64,000 nt of DNA from contig JAKOGI010000540.1 of assembly GCA_029747015.1 (NCBI GenBank), forward strand, positions 188,501 to 252,500, read 5' to 3'. Source of the stretch: Carnegiea gigantea. Lineage: Eukaryota > Streptophyta > Magnoliopsida > Caryophyllales > Cactaceae. The number at the start of each line of letters is the position of its first letter. Positions within the stretch are counted from its first letter, which is position 1. The position numbers and the translations under genes were made by a program. This document shows positions 48,041 to 58,397 of the stretch, piece by piece. The notes under the pieces are model-generated. The model was not told the origin of the DNA, did not search any database, and saw only the letters and a program-made list of their open reading frames with translations.

Positions 48041-50120
48041 ACCAGTATGATCCAGCAAATGGACTGTCTCCTGAGCCCACTTCTGTACTGGACCGAGGAA
48101 CTCCTCTTAGGCCTGCAACAGGGTCCGTAAGGTCATCTGAATTAGAGGAAGGGGATGCGCCTAGAAATGGGCATGCAGCGCCTATTGGGGCTCGCTCCCA
48201 AAACGGGAGTAGTGGGCCAGAACTGAGCCCAGAGAGGAGGCCTGTGGAAGGACCTGCTCAGCCAGGGTAGCTCGTCACGTCTGGGCTCGAGTTTAGTCGA
48301 GATTAGTGCTTGGCCCACCCACTCACAGCTGGGCTAGGGAGTTTCAACGACAGGGGGAGCCCCTCGCAGCAGCCCAATGTGCCTCAGCCCACATCAACTC
48401 GGCCCACTCGGGAATGTAAAGTCCCATCTCATCTAGAGGATTATTTTTGTTACAATGTCCAAGCCCCTGACCCCTCTCTTGACTACTGCTCTCCAAAGGA
48501 CTCTTCAGGTACTCCTTATCCTATCACTAATTTTATCACATGCACTAATTTCTCCCCTAGTCATCAAGCTTTCGTAGCTGCCATTACCAAGATTGTTGAG
48601 CCCAGGTACTATAAAGATGCAGTTCAGGATCCTAGCTGGCGTCAAGCAATGACCGAGGAAATCCGAGCCTTGGAAGACAATCAAACATGGACTCTCGAAG
48701 AGCTGCCACCCGACAAGAAACCTATAAGCTGCAAGTGGGTGTATAAAGTTAAATACAAGTCTGATGGCACCATTGAGCGTTTCAAGGCCCGGCTTGTTGT
48801 TCATGGAGACCATCAATTAGAAGGTTTTGATTTTAACGAGACATTCACTCCAGTGGCCAAAATATCTAGCTTTCGTATCTTTCTCTCTGTTGCCATTGCC
48901 CGCGATTGAGAGTTACATCAGATGGATGTCAACAATGCCTTTCTCCATGGTGACCTCGAGGAAGATGTTTACATGTGCCCACCACCTGGTTTCTCCTCTA
49001 GTAACCCCAACCTAGTTTGTCGGCTGCGTAGGTCTTTGTATGGACTTCGTCAGGCACCGCGAGAATGGTTCGCCAAACTTTCCTCTACTCTCCTTGCTTA
49101 TGGGTTTGTGCGTTCCTACGCGGACTACTCCCTATTCACCTATCGCAAAGGCAATGTCTTCTTGGATCTTCTCGTCTATGTTGACGACATTATACTCGCA
49201 AGTAACGATTCCGATGCTTGCAAGGACTTTAAGGTCTATTTGAACAGTTGTTTTCGCATCAAGGATCTTGGCCCCCTTAAGTATTTTCTTGGTATTGAGG
49301 CCGCACGTGGACCTCATGGACTCTTTCTATCCCAGTGTGAGTATGCTCTTGAAATCGTCGACGAATGTGGTATGTTGGGTAGTAAGCCCGCCGGTTTCCA
49401 ATGGAGGAAAATCACAAGCTTGCCTTAGCCCAAGGTCAAGCACTTGAAAATGCCAGTCAATGTCAATGCTTAGTGGGACAACTTATTTACTTGACTATTA
49501 CTCGTCCTGAGTTGTGCTATGCGGTCCATATTCTGCCACAATTTATATAGGATCCCAAAGAAGAACATCTAGCTGCTGCTCATCGGATTCTGCGATATAC
49601 TGAGTATGGTATTCTGCTTCGATTAGATTGTGATTTGCAGATTCGTGCCTATTTTGATGCTGACTGGGACGCTTGCCCTTTTACCCGCCAATCCCTCATT
49701 GGGTATTTGGTGACTTTAGGTGGCTCACCTATCTCTTGGAAAACCAAGAAACAAGCCACGGTCTCTCACTCCTCTATCGAGGCCAAATATAGATCTATGG
49801 CTGCTACCACGAGTGAGTTGATATGGCTTAAAGCTCTCCTTGGATCACTTGGAGTGTTTCACCGTTCACCCATGCATCTCTTTTGTGACAGTCAGGCAAC
49901 ACTTCATATAGCCAAAAATCCTGTTTTCCATGAACACACAAAACATATTGAAATAGATTGTCATTCTGTGCATGAAAGGCTCGAGGCGGGTGATCTACGT
50001 TTATTCTATGTTTCGACTCGACAACAACTAGCTGACATTTTCACCAAATCACTTGGGGTGAAGCAGTTCGTGTATCTTCGAGACAAGCTGGGCATGGTTG
50101 ATCCTCATGCGCCACCTTGA
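48041..50120 (+). pseudogene. Ale-type copia reverse transcriptase and RNase H, lightly damaged
   Basis: After a Pro/Ser-rich linker the RT reads WRQAMTEEIRALEDNQTW, CKWVYKVKYKSDG, ARLVVHGDHQLEGFDF, FTPVAKIS, a TGA at 48907-48909 (family has Trp or Arg there), then MDVNNAFLHGDLEEDVYM, SLYGLRQAPREW and LLVYVDDIILASN. The catalytic YVDD is intact. A frameshift near 49400 follows. RNase H reads YFDADWDACP, SSIEAKYRSMA and FCDSQATLHI (Asp-Glu-Asp kept) and ends ADIFTKSLGVKQFVYLRDKL...PHAPP before the polypurine tract. Two open stretches (48310-48906 and 48922-49425) cover RT almost completely. Confidence 0.87.
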
Positions 50121-50127
50121 GGGAGAG

Positions 50128-50365
50128 TATTAGGAAACCTCCATGTTATAAAATATCATTAGCTATAGAATATTTATTTTGATAGGATTGTGTTAATATT
50201 GGAATATTGTATTATCACTTAACTTCCTATGTAAGCTAGGGTTGTATATGTGTATTGACTTATGATGAGAAGGAGAAGCAGCGTACAAGGCTGATTGGCC
50301 GCAAGCTGCACGCTCACAGTTTTTGCCTCTCTCTCTCTCTCCTCTTCTCGTGCTCACTTTGTTCA
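50128..50365 (+). repeat. 3' LTR of Ale-type copia element
   Basis: A 238-bp direct repeat of the 5' LTR, starting TATTAGG after GGGAGAG and ending TTCA, followed by TATAG. Confidence 0.9.
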
Positions 50366-50370
50366 TATAG

Positions 50371-50512
50371 CTCATCCTATGTTCATAGCAGCTTCAACAT
50401 TGACAAGGATGTTAATTGGAAGCAACATCATCAGGAAGCGATTGTAGAAGAAGTAGCTCTGAAGTTGTTGAGCAAAGGGTATACGGCACCTATGTGTGTT
50501 TGGATAACAAAG
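50371..50512 (+). other. Exon-like open stretch next to copia insertion (function unknown)
   Basis: The frame reads SSYVHSSFNIDKDVNWKQHHQ, EAIVEEVALKLLSKGYTAPM and CVWITK. Composition looks protein-like (acidic helix, few rare residues). It is bounded on the left by TATAG (a possible 3' splice site in the empty allele) and on the right by AAAGGTCTC, a possible donor. I do not recognise the family. It may be one exon of a host gene broken by the copia insertion, a captured gene fragment, or chance. Confidence 0.28.
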
Positions 50513-50542
50513 GTCTCACTTTTATGTAATAACCAGTTTTGA

Positions 50543-51400
50543 ATGGCACGCAATCTGTACATTTCTCAATTAATTTCATATATAAAATATTAAAAATCTT
50601 AACATAAACAAAATTCAATGAAATTCATTCATTGAAGATTATAGTAACTTTAACTTATTGTCATACAAAGTGGGTACATCTATTGCAATTGGGAATGTGA
50701 AATAAATAACTCCAAATATAATTTGTCAGTTAGAATAAGTCTCCAGATATTAGGCTTTTAAAAGAACATGGTTAGTGTCCATAAACCCTTAGAGTCTATT
50801 TAATTAGTCAAAACTTGGCTTGAGCTAGATTGAGTCCATTTAGTTATTTAGATAAAATATAATCCATATTTCGTGATGGTACTAGAATATTGTATTTGCA
50901 CGGATTATTTAAGCTTTTGCAAGTCATTTTACGGGATTAATATGCTTAATTGTATGATTTATACATAGATTTCTACTATTACGCTAGCGTTTTGTTTGTT
51001 TGATAGTATTTGCAAATTTAACCTTGTGAGTGTAAAAAATATAAGTATAAAGATGATCTTGAGGCCTTATGTCTCAAGAAAGGAAGAAAAAGAGGCTCCA
51101 AGACACCCAACACGAACGCACTATGATTAGTACTGCGGTCCATGAGGTTCCAAGAAGAAGAAGCAGCAGCAGGAGCAAGAGAGGACGATCTAACCAATGG
51201 GCACCATGGGTTGGCTGTGGTGGGGACCACGGTATGTGGGTTCCTCTACGGTTAGCCCGTGGTGAGTCCTACTCCCTCAAGTTAGCTAGTTTGCTTTGCG
51301 ACTTTTCGTGTTTAAGCATTTTGGTTTGCAAACTTGATTTCAACGATAAAAGCCTATTTTACTACATCCTTGGCATCCTATCCATCATTCTATCATCATC
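50543..51400. other. AT-rich sequence, no gene recognised
   Basis: An open stretch of 121 codons (51069-51431) starts MSQERKKKRLQDTQ and has an Arg/Ser-rich part and a hydrophobic tail (YYILGILSIILSSSIIFLTL). It resembles no family I know, and its codon composition does not stand out from the surroundings. Confidence 0.35.
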
Positions 51401-51479
51401 CATCATCTTCCTCACATTGGTAATCCACCATTAGTGAGAGTCGAAGAAGAAAGAAGCAAAGATCGAGCATCATTTTAAG

Positions 51480-52265
51480 GCTTTGAAAGTTCATTGAAAC
51501 ATCAACATCTGGGCTACTTGAATAAGCTTTTTTTCCCCTTCTCTTTTCATTTAACTTCTCTTTTTATTTGGGATTAAAAATCTAGAGATGTTTGTATTAT
51601 TGTTTTTGAATAATGAGTGCGTAGATTTCATTATTTAGGGTTTGCAAAGTCGAACAAATGTTGATTTTGCTAGTTTGAACTTTGTGTACTTTGAATCCTT
51701 GCTTGGTTGTTTCAATCTAATCTTTGAATTTTGATTGCTATTGTGAGATTTTTGGCCAACTTCTAGCATGTATGTTAGATAGTAAATCGAATTACAGATA
51801 CATGACAATCGACGCTGGAAAACTAGGATAGACTTAGTTTAATAATCACTTGAGAAAGGATTGTAAATTAAGTGGTCTTATGATAATCATATTCTTAAAC
51901 TTGTTAAATTAAGATCCAGTGAAAATTAATAACTAGTTTGATTAAGTTAATTTACTCCATTTTGGAAGAAAGTTATAAAGTCTCTAATGTTATCGACCAT
52001 TGAATCAATCAGCAAGGTGAGAAAGTTATTTTTTGACTAGTTAGATCGACACATCATTACGTGATGCTACCCCTAAATGTTTTTAGTCATGGAAGTTAGT
52101 CCATATTATTTAGTGTTGGTCAGGTAATAACTCAAATCAAATCTTACTTTCACTTAGCAAACTTTTAAAGGAATACTTGCTAATTCGATCTAGTCTTTAT
52201 GGGATGATCTTGATCAATATTACGACACATGTTCACTTGCGGTGGGGATTAGGTACTTAGAATTT
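51480..52265 (+). repeat. Possible old Ty3/gypsy LTR 3' portion
   Basis: The stretch ends with GGGATGATCTTGATC, then TTCACTTGCGGTGGGG. This resembles the end of gypsy LTRs of the Athila/Tat group, including CACTTGCGG in the Athila LTR end at about 15434. No primer site, partner LTR or boundary is visible. Weak call by resemblance. Confidence 0.25.
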
Positions 52266-53697
52266 ATTTTAATGTGGACATCGTAAGCCCAATCTTAATG
52301 CATACGATATTGATAATTTTTGCTTTAAACCAGACGTTATAACGTTTGAAGATAAGTATTAGGTCACATGAATATTAGAACCATAAAACATTCTAGTGTT
52401 GAAGTTTAGGCTCAATCTTGTTAAATTTTAACTTTATTACAGCTCAGCTTAGAGCTAATTTGATCAGGACCAAGATAGGCTTAGATTCGAACTCCAGTTG
52501 ACTTACACACATATTAGAAATACATAATGTGTGTATATTAACTAAGGTATTGTCTTCTTTAACCTAGTATTTTCAAAATAAGTTCATTTTAGTTTAGTTT
52601 ATCCCCAAAAAAAGAGTTTAGTTCAATTCACCTCAATTCAACAAACATAAGTTCAGAATTCAATAGAAATAAGTTTGGTTCAGTTCAATTCGACAAAAGT
52701 AATTTCATATTTAACAGAAATAAACTCAACTCAGTTCAGTTCAGTCAACAAAAAGAAGTCCAATTCAATCTAGTTTTCATTTCAAACCCCCCCAAAAAAA
52801 AAGTATAGGAGAGCATGGAAATTTCTTAGATACAAACATATGTATCTAGTATGGTACACACCATGAAGTTGTGTACTGGACGCACGCTCAATATGTTGTA
52901 GTATATCTTTTTTTTTGCAGTAGTATATCTTTTCTATTCTAAAATGTATTTTTTCCTTCCTATAGTGTACCCTTTGTTTTTGCAATATATTTTTATTGTC
53001 TATAATGTATCTTTTCTTGTCTATAGTGTATCTAATTTATCCTTTTCTAGTTCGTTGGGCTGGGGAATTGCAAAAATATTTGTTAGGTTAAGTGAAATAA
53101 ATTAGGGGTTTGACCCAATTACTGATAGAACATAGGTGTGTGCCTAAGTATGATACATAGGTATTTATCTTAGAATTACTGGGAAAACATGGCCTAAATA
53201 AAACCTACTTAATATACATATACAAAATATATACACAAATGAGCATAATATCAGTGCGCAAAAGAATGCTATAAAATTATCTTATAAAAATAAAAAATAT
53301 CACTTGGAGAAAAAAAAGAGTTTTAGAAAAACATGGATACATATTGACAAAATAAGAAGAAAAAAAAAATGTTGACCAAGTCATAAGGAAAATATGCATT
53401 TTTAAATAGTGAAAAAAATGTCATACATGAACTTAAAAGCAACTGATGTTACTCGACATACTGCACAATATCCCCCAAAAAAAAAAAAAAGAACCTACTT
53501 TAAGTGTGGCACAAACTGACAAACAAAGTCCAAACAATGTATAGATTTTTGAATATAGAGTGTCCCTTTAATTAACCATTTAAGTAAAATTTTTACTTTT
53601 TTTTATAACTATTATGTATTTTTGCTAAAAAAAAATTTAGACTTCTCTATTATCAAATTATCTTTCTTTCATGAACTGCTTTTTAAAATTAAGCACC
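52266..53697. other. AT-rich sequence with degenerate GTTCAGTTCAATTC repeats, no gene seen
   Basis: About 52610-52775 holds roughly three imperfect units of ~54 bases built on GTTCAATTCAACAAAA and AGAAATAA words. The remainder is AT-rich with several A runs. It may be the body of the Helitron whose 3' end follows, but no 5' terminus was found. Confidence 0.4.
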
Positions 53698-53722
53698 CGT
53701 GCAGGAGCACGACACAAACTAG
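53698..53722 (+). other. Helitron 3' hairpin and CTAG end (third copy)
   Basis: CGTGC-AGGA-GCACG stem loop, then ACACAAA and CTAG followed by T. The same arrangement as at 38448 and 40158 marks the end of another family member. Confidence 0.6.
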
Positions 53723-53747
53723 TATGATACAAACTACAAAGTATGTA

Positions 53748-53752
<5 letters not shown>

Positions 53753-53788
<36 letters not shown>
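53753..53788. repeat. (AT)n microsatellite
   Basis: An uninterrupted run of about 18 AT units. Confidence 0.95.
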
Positions 53789-53790
<2 letters not shown>

Positions 53791-55146
53791 CCTAATGTAG
53801 TAAATTACTGGCATGATTTTTTCTCTCTTTTATATGGGAGAACAGGTCCAAGACACCTTATTTGAGTTGCAAAATTAATTCAATCTTAAAGTTTAAATTA
53901 CATTAATGACAATCACCTACCGTACACAATTTTCCTCTATAGATGAAATTTACATCAAACAAAATGGATATAGGAGTTTTCTAAATAAGTTTCAAGGGAT
54001 TTCTTGGAAGGATAAAAGCAGGGTAAGCGCAACATCAGAGCTTGATAGTCAAATACTTTTTTCAGGTTTTTTAATTAAGCTTTACTTAAAAAAATATACA
54101 TGGACGTTTTGGAGGTTCAAAAAGAAGAGGAGGGTAGAAAAGGGCCGAAAATTCACGTTCGCTTGAGCAAATATTTAATGCAACACAAAGAAAATTACAA
54201 AAGTATTATTTTAGGGAGCATAAGAAAAGGTGTAAGAGAACCCAAGAAAAAAAAATGTAGGAGAAAATATTTTGAAAAAGAAAAGGAACAAAATAATAAA
54301 ACAATACCTAAATTAAACCATGCTCGACCATAGGTCAAGGTTATTAGAGTAAGGTCCAAATTAGAATCAATGGAAGTCCTCAAAATCAGAATTAGAATCA
54401 TAAAATCATCTTGGGGATCAGAATATTTTTCATACCGGTTTATTTAGAGTAGTGAAAATTATTTTTAAAAGTATAAAAAATCTTAAATAAATATTCATAA
54501 ACAAAATATAAATTCAATTTAACTATATTTTGTAGAAAATTTTGCAAAATCTATATCGTTATAATAAATTCTTAAATATAATTATATATATGGGTACTAT
54601 GAATGTTATCGAAGATCGTTGGTCATGCAAAGCATTGTAGAATTGCAATACAATCCTAAAATACATTATTCGAACTAAATTAAGCTCGTAAGATCCTCCT
54701 GATTTTAAGATTCTCGTAAGAGTCAGATCAATGAAAGCTCATGTCGTAGATTTGTAAATTTGGGTCGGGTATCTAATGACCATGCCATAGGTTGTGATAT
54801 ACATATCCCATAGAATACATTATTACATGTTATATTTTAAAATTAGTTGTGTTTGAAATATAGGATGAATGTAAAATGCTAAAACTATATTTGTCCTCCA
54901 GAAACATAAGGAGAATTGAAGGAGCAATGCCAAGATAGAGTGTTCTTCTTTAAAAAAAAAAATGGAAAATACCGAGGTAGATTGTTGACGAGATTACAAT
55001 GAAAGATAAATATAATAATTAAATGTTATTGGATGTCTCCAAGGGGATGATAAATATAGTAATCAAATGTGAATGACAAAATGATAAATACAGTAATCAA
55101 TATGAATGACAAAACTTTTTGAAGAAAACGTAGCTAATCCACAAAT
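53789..55146. other. AT-rich sequence, no gene seen
   Basis: Two overlapping short open frames (53906-54163 and 54100-54330) are Lys-rich because of A-rich DNA and resemble nothing known. No repeat ends were recognised. Confidence 0.5.
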
Positions 55147-56243
55147 TTGGGAACAAATGCCAAAATCTTTGGATCCAAAGTGCATTAAATTCATAGCAAA
55201 GAATAAACAATTGTAGTTATTAATTTCATAATTAACATGCATACGTGAATCGAAAATAAAGTAGGAAATTTAAAATTAGATGTATCCTTTAAATTAAACA
55301 GATAACTCATAGAGTTATTGAAAGTATTGGCAAACCTTAAAAAAGTTTGACGTGGAGCACTCTCAAGTATACATTGGTTTGAGTATAAAGCGTTCAAACT
55401 TCATTGTACTTAAAATGCTAAAACTTTCCGTTAGAATATACTAATTTTTGAAGAGCTTTATAATTCATTGTACATAAAATATTTTGGGGTTCACATAAAC
55501 GGTATTAATTATATCAAATTGAACAATCCTCATTATGCGTGCCCCAAAATAAGGCGGGATAAAATTGATGAGGAAGGTAATCTTAGGAGGAGTCTCAAAA
55601 GATAAAGGTAGTGTTTGCTTGTTTGGTAAACAACTTCTTGGAAAACTTTGACCAAAAAGAGATTTTTGGACTAAAATTAGCTATTTGACATAGTCAATAA
55701 GCTAACTTAGGTATTTGATAGAATAACTTTTTGGGTCCAAAAAGTTAATTTGAAGAGCTTTCTGGAAAAGCTTTTCAGAAAATTAGTTTTCTATCTCACA
55801 ATTTTGTCAGAAACGGCTAATTTTACCAAACAGTTTTTCTATAAACAACAGCTAATTCAAATAGCTAACAACCAAAAGCTAATGCAAATAGCTAACGTAT
55901 ATTTGCCAAACAAGGCCAAAGTAGAAACATAACACGATTAGGAAGGGAAGCAATATGAATCATTACACAATTTCGTTGGAGAACTCACAAAATCTATCTA
56001 CACAGAAAAAGATTATTAGGATGGGAAAATTTTTTTAAAAAAAATCACTTAACAGGAAAGATTATACGTAATTGAGCAATACATCACAAATGAGTACTAA
56101 CTTATACCCTAAGTTCTCCAATAAAATAATATAACCAAAAACATGCCTATAGACAACAACAGAGAAGAGGGTTGTAGAGAGTAGAAAGTCGTGTAGCTAT
56201 CTTTGGCCGATGAATGTTCCATCACCAAATTCACCGAAACAGA
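55147..56243. repeat. 1.1-kb dispersed repeat, copy 1
   Basis: From CAAATGCCAAAATCTTTGGA to TTTGGCCGATGAATGTTCCA this stretch aligns with 60940-62352, allowing one ~350-bp insertion in the second copy. Shared landmarks include GATAACTCATAGAGTTATTG, ATTAATTATATCAAATTGAA and GAGAGTAGAAAGTCGTGTAG. Similarity is roughly 85% by eye. The best-kept part is the right end. The origin is unknown: it could be a decayed transposon or a duplicated host segment. Confidence 0.72.
55609..55924. mobile_element. Possible MITE within the 1.1-kb repeat
   Basis: The left edge GCTTGTTTGGTAAAC and the right edge TTTGCCAAACAAGGCC are inverted relative to each other. The inside is rich in AGCTAATTT / AAAAGCTT words on both strands. 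The same structure lies at about 61725-62039 in the other copy, so it was present before duplication. No clear target duplication was found. Confidence 0.45.
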
Positions 56244-56434
56244 AGAGTTAAGATGCCACAAACTATGAAACATCTTGATAAATGGAGAAAGTAGAGGTTT
56301 TCCTGTTTGTTGGTTGGACTAGCGAAGAGAGAGAACAATCCGAGACTGAGCGAGTGGGTTACTGACTCGTGACAGAGAGAACATGAGACAGTGGGATGTC
56401 ATTAGAGGTTCCTACGCGGGCAGCATGCAGAAGA
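56244..56434. other. Short unique-looking flank left of the hybrid element
   Basis: Moderate GC, no readable protein. It ends CAGAAGA before the CTCCT target duplication. Confidence 0.4.
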
Positions 56435-56439
56435 CTCCT
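56435..56439 (+). other. Left target-site duplication (CTCCT) of hybrid retroelement
   Basis: CTCCT lies directly before the first TRIM LTR (TGTTGGG). It recurs at 59153-59157 directly after the CA end of the unrelated copia LTR. Confidence 0.85.
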
Positions 56440-56620
56440 TGTTGGGAACGTCACACATGAGTAAAGAAGTCCCACATCGGGAGTTTGAGAAGAAGGGTCA
56501 TGGTATATAAGTCAAGTGGCTACTCCTCCTATTGCCAATTGGTTTTAGGATGGAACCTCACTTGGGCTTGTTGCCATGGACCTTGGTTGAAGTGGGCTCC
56601 CTCCTTGGATCTCCCCAACA
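56440..56620 (+). repeat. TRIM LTR 1
   Basis: Starts TGTTGGGAACG, ends CTCCCCAACA. It contains the TRIM-type words TCCCACATCGGGAG and CCTATTGCCAATTGGTTTTA and a TATA-like GTATATAAG (56503-56511). Confidence 0.9.
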
Positions 56621-56622
56621 AG

Positions 56623-56635
56623 TGGTATCAGAGCC
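56623..56635 (+). other. TRIM primer binding site, initiator-Met tRNA
   Basis: TGGTATCAGAGCC two bases after the LTR; a perfect match to the plant initiator-Met tRNA end. Confidence 0.9.
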
Positions 56636-56845
56636 GATGGTGCGTTCGGCTAGGCAACAAAAGGTGTGGCATGGTGGACCCCATGGACGAGTTTGGTGAA
56701 ATGACACGCAGGTGTTGATCGAGCGGTAATACGTGTGCTGCAGCGTGGCTCGATGGTGTGGATAAGCTCTTGATGGGTGGCTTGACACCTTGGTAAAGGC
56801 TTCCGCTCAAGGGGGAGCTTGTGCACTCATGTGTGAGGGGGAGAT
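56636..56845 (+). other. TRIM internal region and polypurine tract
   Basis: About 200 bases without a reading frame that resembles any retroelement protein, ending in TGTGAGGGGGAGAT before the second LTR. Length and lack of coding sequence define a TRIM. Confidence 0.85.
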
Positions 56846-57027
56846 TGTTGGGAACGTCACACATGAGTAAAGAAGTCCCACATCGGGAGTTTGAGAAGAA
56901 GGGTCATGGTATATAAGTCAAGTGGGCTACTCCTCCTATTGCCAATTGGTTTTAGGATGGAACCTCACTTGGGCTTGTTGCCATGGACCTTGGTTGAAGT
57001 GGGCTCCCTCCTTGGATCTCCCTAACA
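56846..57027 (+). repeat. TRIM LTR 2 (junction with copia)
   Basis: 182 bp, the same as LTR 1 except one extra G near position 75 and a final CCTAACA instead of CCCAACA. The changed T is the base found in the copia LTR end at 59148. It is followed by the copia primer site instead of host DNA. Confidence 0.9.
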
Positions 57028-57029
57028 AG

Positions 57030-57041
57030 TGGTATCAGAGC
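57030..57041 (+). other. Copia primer binding site, initiator-Met tRNA
   Basis: TGGTATCAGAGC, a perfect match, two bases after the CA of TRIM LTR 2. It is followed by TTTGGTTATAGG and the gag start. The TRIM's own sequence after its site is different (CGATGGTGCG). Confidence 0.88.
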
Positions 57042-57053
57042 TTTGGTTATAGG

Positions 57054-58397
57054 ATGTCTTCTATCATGAGGGTAGATATTCAGAAATTCGATGGGGAGAT
57101 TAGTTTTAATCTCTGGAAGGTGCAGATGAGAGCAGTTCTCATTCAGCACGGGTTGTGGAAGGTTCTGAAGGGACCTCACGTAAAACCCGAGAAGATGACA
57201 GAAGAACAGTGGGCTGAAGATGTAAAGAAGAGACGTGGGTCGTTGACGGAGGACGAATGGGAGGAACTGGAGCTGAAAGCGGTTTCAGCCATACAGTTGT
57301 ACTTAGCACCACATGTCCTACGAGAGGTGCTTGATAAGACAATTGCGGTGGATCTTTGGGCTCGGCTGGAGGAACTCTACATGACGAAGAGTCTCGCCAA
57401 CAAGATCCGTTTGAAGGAAAGGTTGTATACCTTTCGTATGGCTGAAGGTACCCCTGTCCAAAAACATTTGAATGAGTTTAACTCTATTCTTGTTGACTTG
57501 GAGAGTCTAGATGTGAAAGTTGAGGATGAAGATAAGGCTATTTTGCTTGTTGTGTCGTTACCCCCTTCTTATAAACACTTTAAAGAGATTATGCTATATA
57601 GTAATTCTAATACTATATCGTTTGAGGATGTTAAGTCAAACCTGTTGTCTAAGGAGAAGTTTGATCTTGACATTCATGCTGATTCTGCTGAGGGATTAGC
57701 AGTAAGGGGTACAATAACTGAAAAGGGTAATGGTAATAGGAGTAAGAACCGTTCTAAGTCTAAAAATCCTCATGCTAGTAAGACCTGCAATTACTGTGGT
57801 AAATTGGGTCATATTATTGCTAACTGCTGGAAACTGCAAAAGAAGAAGGAGAAAGAGGAAGATAATTCTCAGGAGCCTGCTGAAGCTTCATTTGCTGAAT
57901 CTGATTCTGATGGGGACGTTCTGTTTGCTACCTCTACTGAAGGGGGGAGTGATTTTGATTGGATTCTTGATTCTGGGTGTACCTATCATATGTGTCCTCA
58001 CAAGGACTGGTTTTCAACATATGATCCAGTTGATTCATCTGTTGTTCACATGGGCAATAATGCCCAATGTAATGTAACTGGAATTGGTACTGTTAAAATC
58101 AAGACTCATGATGGTGTTGTCAGGACTTTATCGAATGTTCGTCACGTTCCTGACTTGAAGCGTAACCTCATCTCGTTGGGCACCCTTGAATCCAAAGGGT
58201 GCAAATATTCAGCTGAAGGTGGAGTTCTGAAGGTCTCAAAGGACAGTAGGATTCTGCTGAAGGGTTTGAGGCAAGGAGGCCTCTATGTCTTGCAGGCATC
58301 TACTGTGACAGGTTATATGAAGGGAAGTTCATATAAATCATCTCCTAGAGCTAAGTTCAAGCATTGCTTAAACTCAGTTGGTATTCACAGTCATTGA
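57054..58397 (+). CDS. Copia gag-protease polyprotein, open but lacking integrase-RT
   Basis: 447 codons, starting MSSIMRVDIQKFDGEISFN, the usual Tork-type gag start; the frame is open further upstream into the LTR, but this Met follows the primer site as expected. Residues ~60-200 form the UBN2-type gag body (WEELELKAVSAIQLYL, MTKSLANKIRLKERLYTFRM, AILLVVSLPPSYKHF). A zinc knuckle CNYCGKLGHIIANC spans 245-258, followed by an acidic region. Protease WILDSGCTYHMCPHKDWF has its catalytic Asp at 306. At about residue 430 the sequence jumps in frame to SSPRAKFKHCLNSVGIHSH, recognisable as the C-terminus of copia RNase H. So integrase, RT and most RNase H were lost by an in-frame deletion that kept the stop. 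It could still make particles and protease. Confidence 0.85.
   Translation: MSSIMRVDIQKFDGEISFNLWKVQMRAVLIQHGLWKVLKGPHVKPEKMTEEQWAEDVKKRRGSLTEDEWEELELKAVSAIQLYLAPHVLREVLDKTIAVDLWARLEELYMTKSLANKIRLKERLYTFRMAEGTPVQKHLNEFNSILVDLESLDVKVEDEDKAILLVVSLPPSYKHFKEIMLYSNSNTISFEDVKSNLLSKEKFDLDIHADSAEGLAVRGTITEKGNGNRSKNRSKSKNPHASKTCNYCGKLGHIIANCWKLQKKKEKEEDNSQEPAEASFAESDSDGDVLFATSTEGGSDFDWILDSGCTYHMCPHKDWFSTYDPVDSSVVHMGNNAQCNVTGIGTVKIKTHDGVVRTLSNVRHVPDLKRNLISLGTLESKGCKYSAEGGVLKVSKDSRILLKGLRQGGLYVLQASTVTGYMKGSSYKSSPRAKFKHCLNSVGIHSH

Larger units (their letters stand above)
45377..50365 (+). mobile_element. Full-length Ty1/copia element, Ale/Retrofit type (inactive)
   Basis: Two LTRs (236 and 238 bp, roughly 95% alike by eye) are flanked by TATAG. 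A primer site TGGTATTAGAGC directly follows the 5' LTR and a GAGGGAGAG purine tract precedes the 3' LTR. The order gag, protease, integrase, RT, RNase H marks it as Ty1/copia; short LTRs and the gag/RT words suggest Ale/Retrofit. Both LTRs start TATTAGG and end TTCA, so its ends are TA...CA instead of TG...CA. Every domain is represented, but stops and frameshifts break the frame. Confidence 0.88.

Noticed and set aside
51069..51431. 121-codon frame with Arg/Ser-rich and hydrophobic parts
   Set aside because: No family resemblance, no splice or start context that favours it, and it borders a probable old LTR.
52610..52775. GTTCAGTTCAATTC-rich stretch as a satellite
   Set aside because: Only about three degenerate units with no fixed period; treated as low-complexity sequence.
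56922..57053. Upstream in-frame Met that would extend gag-protease to 491 residues
   Set aside because: These codons lie in the TRIM LTR and primer site. The MSS... start after the primer site matches where copia gag begins.
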